A stretch of 64,000 bases of DNA from Hymenobacter taeanensis (lineage in GTDB: Bacteria; Bacteroidota; Bacteroidia; Cytophagales; Hymenobacteraceae). Each line of letters starts with the position of its first letter. Positions within the stretch are counted from its first letter, which is position 1. Shown here in pieces: positions 55,876 through 64,000 of the stretch. The notes beneath the pieces are model-generated. The model did no database searches and was not told the origin of the DNA. It was given only the letters and a program-made list of their open reading frames with translations. The stretch lies in the NCBI RefSeq assembly GCF_013137895.1, contig NZ_CP053538.1:4619001-4683000 (forward strand). Direction: 5' to 3'. The position numbers and the translations under genes were made by a program.

Positions 55876-57363
55876 ATGACCTCACTCCTCTCCATACGTT
55901 CAGTTATTAACCGTTTTCTTCCGGCACTAGCTGGCCTGGCGCTGGCAACCAGCTGCCGGGTAGCAGCGCCGACGATGCAGCCGGCTGCCGCCTCTATGCC
56001 CTCCCGCTTTGCTGCCACCACCACCGACTCTGCCTCAATCGGGGCGTTGTCATGGCAGGAGTTTTTCGGAGACAAAAACCTAATCGGCCTCATCGACACG
56101 GCCTTGCAGGCCAACCCCGATTTGCGCACCGCCATTCAGCGCATTGAAATTGCACGGGCTACCCTGCAGGTGCAGCGCGGCGCACTGCTGCCCGCCATTA
56201 ATGGCGTGGCAAGTGCCGGCGTAGAGAAGTACGGCGACTACACCCTCAACGGCATTGGCAACTACGACACCAACTTATCGCCCAATGTGGAGGGGCGGCA
56301 GCGCATTCCTACCCCTACCCCTGACTTCTTCCTGGGGCTGCGCAGCTCCTGGGAGCTGGATGTCTGGGGCAAATTACGGCAGCGCCGGAAAGCAGCCTAC
56401 CTTCGGTTGCTGGCCTCAGAGAAGGGCCGCCATCTGGTAGAAACCTCCCTGGTAGCGGAGGTTGCCCGCCTTTACTTTAATCTGCTAGGCCTCGATAATG
56501 AGCTTACTGTACTAACCAAAAACCAGCGCCTGCAGGAGCGCGCCCTCGAAATTGTAAAAGTTCAGAAGCGCGCGGGCCGTGCCAATGAGTTGGCCGTGCA
56601 GCAGTTTACCGCGCAGCTGCTGCGCACGCGTAGCCTGGAAGCAGAAACCCAGCAGCGCATAGTGGCCACCGAGAATGAGCTGAACCGCTTGTTGGGCCGC
56701 TATCCGCAGCATATTGCTCGGGGCTTACCTATTCTGCAGCAACCCCTCCCGGCGCAAGTGCAGGTGGGCTTACCCGCTACCATGCTCCAGCGCCGCCCCG
56801 ATGTGCAGCAGGCCGAGCTGGAAATGGTAGCCGCCCGAGCCGATGTAGCCGCCGCTCGAGCTGCCTTCCTGCCATCTCTCACGCTTACGCCTTTTGTGGG
56901 TGTAAATGCTTACCGCGCCTCGGTGCTATTTAATACCCCCGGCTCCCTGGCCTACGGGCTGCTGGCGGGCCTGAGCGGCCCCCTCATCAACCGCAATGGC
57001 CTCAAGGCCGACTACCGCCGCTCAGCGGCCGAGCAGCAGATAGCCTACAACGACTATCAAAAAGCGGTGCAAACCGGCTTTGAGGAAGTAACTACCAACC
57101 TGCGCGGAATAGGTAACTACCAGCGTGTGTTTGAGTTGCAGCAGCAGGAAGTAGATGCGCTGAACAAAGCCGTCAGCATCTCCGACGATCTGTATAAAGC
57201 CAATTATGCTTCGTACCTAGAGGTAGTTACGGCCCAACGCAATGTGCTGGAAGCCGAGCTCAACCTCACCACCACACGCCGCCAGCAGTTCCTCTTGCTT
57301 ATCGATCTGTACCGCGCCCTGGGCGGCGGCTGGACGGCCAGTGCCACGCCTATTACTAAATAA
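55876..57363 (+). CDS. RND efflux outer-membrane factor (TolC/OprM-NodT type lipoprotein)
   Basis: A 495-residue outer-membrane channel lipoprotein. The lipobox LALATSC places lipidated Cys27. Two OEP repeats follow, each with long helical hairpins: the first around IEIARATLQVQRGALLPAINGV, the second around RRPDVQQAELEMVAARADVAAARAAFLPSLTLTPFVG, the signature of the NodT/OprM family. The C-terminal part contains ANYASYLEVVTAQRNVLEAEL. It completes the adaptor-permease-channel operon and is followed by a terminator. Length is normal. Confidence 0.94.
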   Translation: MTSLLSIRSVINRFLPALAGLALATSCRVAAPTMQPAAASMPSRFAATTTDSASIGALSWQEFFGDKNLIGLIDTALQANPDLRTAIQRIEIARATLQVQRGALLPAINGVASAGVEKYGDYTLNGIGNYDTNLSPNVEGRQRIPTPTPDFFLGLRSSWELDVWGKLRQRRKAAYLRLLASEKGRHLVETSLVAEVARLYFNLLGLDNELTVLTKNQRLQERALEIVKVQKRAGRANELAVQQFTAQLLRTRSLEAETQQRIVATENELNRLLGRYPQHIARGLPILQQPLPAQVQVGLPATMLQRRPDVQQAELEMVAARADVAAARAAFLPSLTLTPFVGVNAYRASVLFNTPGSLAYGLLAGLSGPLINRNGLKADYRRSAAEQQIAYNDYQKAVQTGFEEVTTNLRGIGNYQRVFELQQQEVDALNKAVSISDDLYKANYASYLEVVTAQRNVLEAELNLTTTRRQQFLLLIDLYRALGGGWTASATPITK

Positions 57364-57430
57364 GTGGGCCTATTTCAATGACTTTAAATTTTGCTCTCAT
57401 AGTGCGCTAGTCGTACTGCATTCCTTGTAA

Positions 57431-57470
57431 CAGCTCGCTCCCTTGTTAGAGAGCGAGCTGCTTGCTTTTG
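57431..57470 (+). terminator. Rho-independent terminator after the efflux operon
   Basis: CAGCTCGCTC (57431-57440) pairs with GAGCGAGCTG (57451-57460), followed by a T-rich CTTGCTTTTG. It lies 68 bp after the outer-membrane factor stop. Confidence 0.72.
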
Positions 57471-57587
57471 TATTACTATCAAATCAAGCGAACCTTAAAT
57501 CGCGTTCGTTTAATTGCAAGTGAATGTATTCGCTTAGCGGCAGGCCTAGGAGCTGTTTGTTTATTAGCAGGAGCAACTGGCCGCTAA

Positions 57588-60065
57588 CTACTTAGCGGCC
57601 TCTATTTCGGCTGTGGCCTGCGTTACTAGGGCCGTAACCTGAGCGGCATTGGCAGTTCCGGCAGCTTGTTGCTGCAGCTGGCCTAGCAGTTTCAGCAGTC
57701 CTTTATGCACGCCGTACGGTTTATACCGAACAGCCAACTCTTTAATGCGGTTGACACCCTGCAGCCAGGCCGCTGGCTGATCAATGCGCACCAGTAAATC
57801 AGAGAGGCCGGTTAACATAGTGAACTGGTCATTGGGCCCAGCGGCATCAAACTTGGTGAGCACCAGTGGCCACTGTGCTGGCCCACCTTCTTTGCCATAT
57901 ACCTCCACCAAGGCTACGGTAAGCGAGCCTTTGTTATCGGCTTCAAAGGCGGTGGCCCGGCTTAGGGCTGCTTTAGCATCTAGCGGCAGTAGGCCCAGCA
58001 AAGCGGCTCCCTGCACTTTATACGATGCACTGGCTAATGCCTTGGTAAATAAGGAAGTATACTGCTTGTTTTTCAGCGTACCCAGTGCCGTGAGAGCAGC
58101 CGCCTGAACCTGTACAGAAGCATCAGCGGTGGCTAGCTTTACCAGAGCAGGAGTGGCCGCTTTGCGCAGGGCCGGCTGCTGCAGATCGAGCAGTTCAATG
58201 GCCATTTGGCGCAGCGCCGCCGACTTATCTGTCAGGCCAGCTACCAGCGTTTGTTGGGCCAGCCGCTCAGCAAACTTTCCTTTGGTAGCTGCCAGGGCTT
58301 CGCGGCGGTCGAGGTAACGCGGGGCGTGCTGATACAGGTAGGCATATTCCGCCACTGATTTATTGTCGGTCTTCTGCCACACCAGCACCTTTTCGGCGTC
58401 TACGTTTACCAGGTCGGGCTTGGTAGCGGCTGAGAAGTAGAGAGTATCTACCGCTTGGCGCAGGGTAGCCTGGTGGCGTTTGACCCGGCCATTGGTGTAC
58501 ACATCTATGGCCAGCGGCAGGATAAAGGGCACGCCAGCCTGCGTTTGGTGCACTATCACTGCCTGCTGCTTACGGCTGGCATTCCACTGGTAGTCAAGCT
58601 GTACGGTGGGGTGGCCTACCCGATAGTACCACTGGTTGAAAAACCAGTTCAGGTCTTGCCCAGATGCTTCTTCTAGGGCCAGCCGCAACTGGTGTGCTTC
58701 ACCATTTCCGAAGGCATGTTGCTTCAGATAGCGCTGCAAGCCGTTGAAAAACACTTTCTCGCCCAAGTAGCTGCGCAACATATATAGTATGCTGCCACCC
58801 TTCTGATAAGTTACATTATCGAAAAGGTGCTCCTTATCGGCGTACTGAAAGCGAACCAGAGGTTTGTCATAATTCTCCGTGCTGCGGAGGTAGTTCCGGA
58901 GGCTGCGGTCAGCTTGCTCTTCTCCGGCATCGGGGCCGTATTCGTGCTCGGCCCACAGCACCTCGCTAAAGTTGGCAAATGACTCATTCACCGTAAGGTT
59001 GCTCCAGCTTTCGGCCGTTACCAAGTCACCGAACCAGTGGTGAAACAGCTCGTGGGCAATTTCGCGCTCTACCCCGGCGTACTCCCAATCTAGCAGTTCC
59101 CGGGCAGAGCCCTGGGCTTGCTCACCGAACAACGAGGCCGAGGTATTTTCCATGGCCCCGCTCGGATAGTTGCGCACCACTATCTGGGCATATTTATTCC
59201 ACGGATACTCAACCCCCAGCCGCTGAGAAAAGAACTCCAGCATGCGGGGTGTTTTCCCAAAAATCTGTTGGGTTTGGGCCGCGTACTTCGGCTCCAGGTA
59301 ATAGCTAACTTCTTTGCCGCGCCAAGTGTCTTTGGTAATCTTAAAGTCGCCGACGGCCATCATAAACAGGTAGGGCGAGTGGGGGAGCTCCTGTTTCCAG
59401 GTATCGCGGCGTAAGCCTGGGCCAGCGGCGGTTTGCTCTGCTAGCCGCCCATTGCTGAGCGTAACATACTTACTGGGAACCGTCAGGCTGATTTCGGCGG
59501 TGGTTTTCTGGCTGGGCTGGTCAATGGTAGGAAACCAGACGGAGTTGGCATCGGTCTCGCCCTGGGTCCAGATCTGTACCGGCTTACCCGCCACGGCGCT
59601 ATCGGGGTTGATAAAGTACAGGCCCTTCCCTTCAGAAATAAGCGTGCTTCTCCCCTTCTTCAGCTCTTCGGGCTTGGCTGTATACTCAATATACACGGTG
59701 TAGGCCTCTCCGGCCGGCACCATTTTGCCCAGGTGCACCAGCAGTTGCTGTTGGGTATACTCGTGCTTGAGGGGCTGCATCTGCTGCCCCATGACCATGC
59801 TCACTGCCTTAATATCCATGCCTTGCGCATCCAGCCGCAAAGAATCGGTGGGGTAGCCATGCGGCCTGAGGGTCACCCACTCCTGGCCGTATAGGTAGCA
59901 CCTGGCGTAGTCGAAACGCACCTCCAGCTTGGTGTGCACCAAGGCATTTACTTTACGCGGCGTGGCTCGGTAGGCAGCTGAAAGGGCGCTTGCGGCCGGG
60001 GCTGACTGAGCCGGAGCCACAGCAGGTACGCCCAATCCCAGGAGCGCTACAAGTATATTTCGCAT
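57588..60065 (-). CDS. M1-family zinc aminopeptidase with HEAT-like C-terminus
   Basis: An 825-residue exported metallopeptidase (signal peptide ends VAPAQ). The N-terminal beta saddle (about 40-250) leads to the thermolysin-like catalytic domain with exopeptidase motif GAMEN (303-307), zinc site HELFHHWFGD (His338, His342) and Glu361 in NESFAN. A Tyr around FFNQWYYRVGHP belongs to the next domain. The last 250 residues form HEAT/ARM-like helical repeats (for example LRQMAIELLDLQQPAL, VQVQAAALTALGTL). It would cleave N-terminal residues of peptides in the periplasm. It is monocistronic and convergent with the efflux operon. Confidence 0.93.
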   Translation of the reverse strand: MRNILVALLGLGVPAVAPAQSAPAASALSAAYRATPRKVNALVHTKLEVRFDYARCYLYGQEWVTLRPHGYPTDSLRLDAQGMDIKAVSMVMGQQMQPLKHEYTQQQLLVHLGKMVPAGEAYTVYIEYTAKPEELKKGRSTLISEGKGLYFINPDSAVAGKPVQIWTQGETDANSVWFPTIDQPSQKTTAEISLTVPSKYVTLSNGRLAEQTAAGPGLRRDTWKQELPHSPYLFMMAVGDFKITKDTWRGKEVSYYLEPKYAAQTQQIFGKTPRMLEFFSQRLGVEYPWNKYAQIVVRNYPSGAMENTSASLFGEQAQGSARELLDWEYAGVEREIAHELFHHWFGDLVTAESWSNLTVNESFANFSEVLWAEHEYGPDAGEEQADRSLRNYLRSTENYDKPLVRFQYADKEHLFDNVTYQKGGSILYMLRSYLGEKVFFNGLQRYLKQHAFGNGEAHQLRLALEEASGQDLNWFFNQWYYRVGHPTVQLDYQWNASRKQQAVIVHQTQAGVPFILPLAIDVYTNGRVKRHQATLRQAVDTLYFSAATKPDLVNVDAEKVLVWQKTDNKSVAEYAYLYQHAPRYLDRREALAATKGKFAERLAQQTLVAGLTDKSAALRQMAIELLDLQQPALRKAATPALVKLATADASVQVQAAALTALGTLKNKQYTSLFTKALASASYKVQGAALLGLLPLDAKAALSRATAFEADNKGSLTVALVEVYGKEGGPAQWPLVLTKFDAAGPNDQFTMLTGLSDLLVRIDQPAAWLQGVNRIKELAVRYKPYGVHKGLLKLLGQLQQQAAGTANAAQVTALVTQATAEIEAAK

Positions 60066-60166
60066 TCGACACAGGAATAAGTTCTTAAGCCGGCAGATGG
60101 CTTGCCCAGGCTCAGGGTTGCCTCTGCGCTACAGCAGCCCAGCGGTGCACTTGCTAATCGGCTCTG

Positions 60167-61246
60167 CTAGTGCTTTTTGCCATCCAACTTTTTTCCGGTG
60201 AAAATCTTCTTCGGAATCATGCTGTGCACGCCTTTGGTACCATCCACGAGCTGGGTAATTTCCATGTTGGCCGCCACGCTGGCCAGCATGTAGGCATCAT
60301 CATGGCTCAGGCCTTTCTCCTTCATCAGGAAATCAAGCATTTCGCGCAGGGCAATTTTGGTGGCCTTGGTGAGGTCCTCGTCGGTGCCCATGGTTATGTA
60401 GTCGGTGGGGGTTTCGGCGCGGGGCCAAGTTAGGTGCAGGTCTTTGCGCACAATGAACTCCAGCGTACCCGTGAGGGAGGTTTCCAGGGCCGTAATATCT
60501 ACCTCACCGTTGCCCTGACCGGCGTGGCCGTCGCCGACTTCAAACAGGGCCCCGGCTACGTGCACCGGAATGTAGAGCGTGGTACCCGCCACCAGCTCTT
60601 TGTTGTCGAGGTTGCCGGCGTGGATACCGGGCGGCGCGCTATTAATCCGGCCGTCAGCGGGTGGTGGCGCTACGCCCATGCTCCCGAAAAACGGCCGCAG
60701 CGGAATCTCAATACCAGGTGCGAACCGGGCCATCATGCGCTTTTTATCAAGCGGAATGATGCGCATTTTAGCGTAGCCAAAATCTTCGGGCAAAAAGCCA
60801 CTGGTTGGGCCAAACGCGTTGTAAGCGTAGGGAATGGCCAGGTCAATCTTACGGATACGCACTTCCAGCACGTCACCGGGCTCTGCGCCTTCCACATAAA
60901 TGGGGCCCGTAAGAATGTGTCCGCCAGGGCCTTTGTTGGTTACGCTCTGGTAAATATCGCGCAACGACTGCTCTACCTGCGCGGGCGCTACTCCGGCTCC
61001 TTCCAGGCGCGTGGGGCTAGAGGTGATGAGCGTTTGCACCTCTACTTTGTCGCCGGACTTGATGCGCAGTACAGGCTTAGCAGCTGCATCATAGAAACCC
61101 CAGGCCACGGTGGTAGGCGTAGGCTTCAGTTGGTGCGTAGTGGGCTTGGCAGTAGCTGACTGCGCCTGGGCGCCGGTAGTCAGGCAGAGAGCACAGGCTG
61201 TGGCCGTTAGCAGAGCCAATCGGTTTGAGAGGTAGTGAAGGGTCAT
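60167..61246 (-). CDS. Acetamidase/formamidase-family amidohydrolase, exported
   Basis: A 359-residue enzyme starting at ATG 61246 (MTLHYLSNRLALLT); a GTG nine codons upstream is less likely. The signal peptide ends GAQAQ. Family motifs: TLITSSPTRLEG, GPIYVEGAEPGDVLEVRI, FFGSMGVAPP, GGNLDNKELVAG-like segment around AGNLDNKELV, and GDGHAGQGNGEVDI near residue 235-250, which are conserved in FmdA/AmdA. The predicted reaction is hydrolysis of short amides, releasing ammonia. Periplasmic location is unusual for classical formamidases but common for the Bacteroidota members. A 327-bp gap with nested palindromes lies upstream. Confidence 0.88.
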   Translation of the reverse strand: MTLHYLSNRLALLTATACALCLTTGAQAQSATAKPTTHQLKPTPTTVAWGFYDAAAKPVLRIKSGDKVEVQTLITSSPTRLEGAGVAPAQVEQSLRDIYQSVTNKGPGGHILTGPIYVEGAEPGDVLEVRIRKIDLAIPYAYNAFGPTSGFLPEDFGYAKMRIIPLDKKRMMARFAPGIEIPLRPFFGSMGVAPPPADGRINSAPPGIHAGNLDNKELVAGTTLYIPVHVAGALFEVGDGHAGQGNGEVDITALETSLTGTLEFIVRKDLHLTWPRAETPTDYITMGTDEDLTKATKIALREMLDFLMKEKGLSHDDAYMLASVAANMEITQLVDGTKGVHSMIPKKIFTGKKLDGKKH

Positions 61247-61408
61247 AGTAGCAAGGGGAACAGCAGAAGCCACAAGCTACGCAGCCCGCGCCAAACCCTC
61301 ACTCCTTCTGTGACCCATAGTGCTGACCTGCTCTCTTGTGCGTGAGTTAGGGCACGTAAGCAGTGAGCAACAAGAACGTCACGCTTGATCCGGCATCCGT
61401 TTTTCGGA

Positions 61409-61461
61409 GCATCACGCGTGCTGATGCTGGGTTGCTATAGCAACTATAACACGCGTGATGC
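61409..61461. repeat. Nested palindromes upstream of the amidase gene
   Basis: The outer arms GCATCACGCGTG (61409-61420) and CACGCGTGATGC (61450-61461) are exact complements. The octamer CACGCGTG inside each arm is itself a palindrome. Between them lies a third perfect palindrome, GTTGCTATAGCAAC (61431-61444). It could be a regulator binding site or a transcript hairpin. No T-run follows on the minus strand, so a simple terminator is unlikely. The rest of 61247-61573 is unremarkable. Confidence 0.6.
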
Positions 61462-61573
61462 CTCAACGCTGCTCAGCCTGATGTTTTTCTATTATCCCAA
61501 CTCATTACTGTTCAAATAGCCAAAGGCGTGCTCAACCAGGATTGTTAGCGTGCAGCCTTGTGCAGCAGCATGG

Positions 61574-62404
61574 CTATAGCTGCTTGGTCAGGAGCAGGCC
61601 GCTGTAAGAGTAGCCATTGGCGTTCAGCCCCTGAATGGGCGCCAGGGAGTAGCTGTTGCCGGTGGTTTTGTGCAGCTGCGGCACCACAATGCCGGCGGTA
61701 GCGCCAATTACGTAGCCCACAATATTGTCTGAGAGAAAGTGTTTACCCGCCTCAACGCGGGTGTAGGCCACTGCGGCGGGCATAAGGGCGGCCGCCCCCC
61801 ACACGAAAGGCTCTGCCGGCGAGTTGGGGTTAAAGTCGTGAAAGACTTTAGCGGCGAAAAACGTGGCGGTAGCCGTGTGCGCCGTATGCCCCGCAAAAAA
61901 GGAGTTGGTTGAAATTTTGCTGTTCCGGGTAGCCCCTCCTTCGGTGCCGTACAGGAACGGCCGGTAGCGGGTAACGCGGCCCACTGTGGTGGTGAAAATG
62001 GCGTCGGTGGTAAGCATAGTTTGCAGGTACAGCCCCAGCACTTGCCCATAGCGGCCGCGCACGTCCTCGTTGAGGGCCAGCAAACCGGGTGCTACCACCA
62101 AGGAGCCGTAGCATAGAAAGTCGCCGGCTGTTTGTGCCGACTTGCTATAGTTGCCGGCTGAGAACCGGTCAAATTTCGGCACATCGTTTTTACTCAGGCG
62201 GGCCAGCTCGGCGTCAGTCAACCCGTTTTTCTGCTGCACTAAATACAGGCCCAGGCCACTCACTGCCCCCAGGCCCAGCGTGATGGGGGCATCAACGGCG
62301 AAGCGCGTGCGGTAGGGTGACGCAGATGAGTTTTGGGCCGTAGCGCTGGGGCCGGCAGCCAGGAACAGGGCCCCGGAGAGCAGCAGAGTAGCGGAGTACT
62401 TCAT
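61574..62404 (-). CDS. PAP2-family phosphatase
   Basis: A 276-residue exported or membrane-attached phosphatase (signal peptide ends GPSATAQ). The three-part acid-phosphatase signature is visible: VGRVTRYRPF (KX6RP-like), FFAGHTAH in place of PSGH, and TRVEAGKHFLSD (SRX5HX3D-like), giving the catalytic His pair. Members act on phosphatidic acid, undecaprenyl pyrophosphate or other lipid phosphates; the substrate here is not known. It is on the same strand as the amidase gene, but a 327-bp gap separates them. Confidence 0.88.
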   Translation of the reverse strand: MKYSATLLLSGALFLAAGPSATAQNSSASPYRTRFAVDAPITLGLGAVSGLGLYLVQQKNGLTDAELARLSKNDVPKFDRFSAGNYSKSAQTAGDFLCYGSLVVAPGLLALNEDVRGRYGQVLGLYLQTMLTTDAIFTTTVGRVTRYRPFLYGTEGGATRNSKISTNSFFAGHTAHTATATFFAAKVFHDFNPNSPAEPFVWGAAALMPAAVAYTRVEAGKHFLSDNIVGYVIGATAGIVVPQLHKTTGNSYSLAPIQGLNANGYSYSGLLLTKQL

Positions 62405-62721
62405 GGAGTAAACTGTTAGGAAAGGGGAACTTTTGAAACGGGAAACTCTTCTGTAAGGTTAATAGAGAGCTATTACCACTGCTTTGGGTTACTCCCTTTA
62501 CTGCCCGGCGCAGGGGACGCGGCAAGCCTCAGGCCGCCGAACTACTAGCGGCAACTTTTGTTACTCTGCTACGCATACTATTTTGCGGGCGCCTGGCCAC
62601 TGCGGCCCATTTTAAGAAGGGCTGCTCACGGGCTAGCCAGCAGTGCATGCAGCCCGGGAGGCCAGTGCGTCGTCCATAGGCGCTTATTACTCACTTGAAA
62701 ACCCGCCACATATTGCTTTCC
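62405..62721. promoter_or_regulatory. Divergent intergenic region between PAP2 and PQQ-dehydrogenase genes
   Basis: A 317-bp gap that should hold promoters for both directions. No clear repeats, hairpins or exact -7/-33 elements stand out. Confidence 0.4.
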
Positions 62722-64000
62722 ATGAAGAATACTTTTTCCCGCTTTCTGTTACTGCCGGCGGCCGTACTTGGGAGCCTCTCCTTGTTTGCGCTTACAACCG
62801 AAACCGCCGTTGCCCCCGATGCCGACAACGCCGGCCTGAAGCTGCCCGCCGGCTTTGGTGCGCTGAAAGTAGCTGAAACGGGCGGCCGCGCCCGGCACAT
62901 CACCGTTACGCCCCAAGGCACTATCTACGTTAAGCTAAACCGCCCCAACGCCGCTGGTAAAGGCATTTTGGTGCTTCATGAAACCAGCGGTGGCAAGGCC
63001 GAGGTGGCTAGTGGCTTCGGCAACTATGGCGGTACGGGTATTCTCAGCACACCAGAGTACCTGTATGCTTCTTCCGATGAGGAAGTGTTCCGCTACAAGC
63101 TCAACGGCAAAGGCGAGGTTATCAACCCCGACCAGCCCGAAAAGATTATTACGGGCCTCGTTAACCGGAAGCAGCACGAGAGCAAGTCTATCACGCTGGA
63201 TAAGGCCGGCAACATTTACGTAAACGTAGGGGCTTACTCTAACTCCTGCCAGGTGAAAGACCGGCAGAAGGGCTCCATGGGCATCGAGAACTGCCCGGTG
63301 CTGGACTCGGCGGGCGGTATCTGGCAGTTCAAGGCCGATAAGCTCAACCAGACCTATGGCAGCGGCATCCGCTACGCTACTGGCCTACGCAACGTGGTGG
63401 GCCTCGACTGGAATACCCAGGCCAACCAGTTGTTTGTGATGCAGCACGGCCGTGACCAGCTCTACGATAACTTCCCCAGCCTGTACACCAGCAAACAGTC
63501 GGCGGAGCTGCCGGCAGAGTGCATGTACGCCCTGAACCGCGGTGACAATGCCGGCTGGCCCTACATCTACTACGACAATCAGCAGCATAAGAAGATGGTG
63601 GCGCCGGAGTACGGCGGCGACGGCAAAAAGGTGTCTACGGGTAACTACCTGGAGCCCGCCGCGGCTTACCCCGCCCACACCGCCCCCGATGCGCTGCTCT
63701 TCTACACCGGCACTATGTTTCCGGAGAAATACCGCAATGGCGCATTTATTGCCTTTCATGGTTCCTGGAACCGTGCTCCCGAGCCACAGAAGGGCTACTA
63801 CGTAGTGTTTCAGCCCTTCAAAAACGGTAAACCTTCCGGCGACTGGGAAGTGTTTGCGGATAACTTTGCAGGCTCTGAGGCCAATGCCGCCGCTGGCCGC
63901 CCAGAGCATAAGCCCTGTGGCCTAGCCCAAGGCCCTGATGGCTCCCTGTATGTTACCGATGACAAGAAGGGCACCATTTACCGTATTGTGTACACCAAGA
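62722..64000 (+). CDS. Sorbosone dehydrogenase-like PQQ-type sugar dehydrogenase, C-terminus cut by window edge
   Basis: A six-bladed propeller dehydrogenase of the soluble L-sorbosone/aldose dehydrogenase family, at least 426 residues, still open at base 64000. ATG 62722 (MKNTFSRFLLLPAAV) gives a signal peptide. Family features: LPAGFGALKVAE near the start, HGRDQLYDNFP, ECMYALNRGDNAGWPYIYYD, FHGSWNR and GLAQGPDGSLYVTDDKKGTIYRI near the end. Known relatives use PQQ and pass electrons to cytochrome c; a cytochrome domain or gene may follow outside the window. The substrate is unknown. It is divergent from the PAP2 gene. Confidence 0.85.
   Translation, partial: MKNTFSRFLLLPAAVLGSLSLFALTTETAVAPDADNAGLKLPAGFGALKVAETGGRARHITVTPQGTIYVKLNRPNAAGKGILVLHETSGGKAEVASGFGNYGGTGILSTPEYLYASSDEEVFRYKLNGKGEVINPDQPEKIITGLVNRKQHESKSITLDKAGNIYVNVGAYSNSCQVKDRQKGSMGIENCPVLDSAGGIWQFKADKLNQTYGSGIRYATGLRNVVGLDWNTQANQLFVMQHGRDQLYDNFPSLYTSKQSAELPAECMYALNRGDNAGWPYIYYDNQQHKKMVAPEYGGDGKKVSTGNYLEPAAAYPAHTAPDALLFYTGTMFPEKYRNGAFIAFHGSWNRAPEPQKGYYVVFQPFKNGKPSGDWEVFADNFAGSEANAAAGRPEHKPCGLAQGPDGSLYVTDDKKGTIYRIVYTK

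Overview
The window looks like chromosomal DNA from a GC-rich Bacteroidota, most likely Hymenobacter or a close relative. The evidence is a SusC/SusD pair, TonB-dependent receptors with a carboxypeptidase-like N-terminal extension, a type-B gliding/T9SS C-terminal domain, candidate TAnnTTTG -7 promoter elements, start codons mostly without strong Shine-Dalgarno sequences, and high GC. The genus is inferred. I saw no tRNA, rRNA, CRISPR array, phage or insertion sequence.

Region 1 (1-22 kb) is a xylan-type polysaccharide utilization locus. Twelve genes lie head to tail on the minus strand: mannonate dehydratase (uxuA), GH67 alpha-glucuronidase, an SDR dehydrogenase, SusC, SusD, GH43, GH97, GH8, two more GH43 (one with CBM6), a protein with two CE1 esterase domains, and a GH43 cut by the left edge. 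They would bind and import glucurono(arabino)xylan fragments, remove arabinose, xylose, acyl and methylglucuronic acid groups, and feed uronate towards KDG. A divergent LacI-family regulator carrying an extra N-terminal IS1-transposase-like zinc ribbon controls it by inference. Candidate operator repeats lie between it and uxuA.

Region 2 (22-30 kb) holds mixed housekeeping genes: a large type-B-sorted surface protein, a membrane-anchored SDR, a small CpxP/Spy-like periplasmic protein, a TauE/SafE permease, a DHA2 MFS exporter with an apparent one-base frameshift, and a luciferase-like monooxygenase.

Region 3 (30-40 kb) contains two siderophore-receptor plus PepSY-reductase modules facing each other, around a DUF3861 protein and a bile-acid:sodium symporter homologue. 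Both receptor genes have copies of one palindrome, TYTAGA-N5-TCTAAA, upstream; this is a likely iron-regulator site.

Region 4 (40-45.6 kb) has an ankyrin protein, a TDT/TehA-type channel, a dienelactone hydrolase and a large MGH1/GH63-like glucosidase.

Region 5 (45.9-57.4 kb) appears to be one stress regulon: an OmpR-type response regulator, its histidine kinase, a small membrane protein, a cysteine-rich Csp-like (copper storage) four-helix protein, a ClC channel, and a tripartite RND pump (adaptor, permease, outer-membrane factor). Three promoters here share one geometry: four TAATG-like half-sites spaced 10, 11 and 11 bp, then a -7 TTTG whose G lies exactly 17 bp after the last half-site. 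This is the strongest new signal in the window.

Region 6 (57.5-64 kb) carries an M1 aminopeptidase with a HEAT-like tail, an acetamidase/formamidase, a PAP2 phosphatase, and a sorbosone-dehydrogenase-like protein cut by the right edge.
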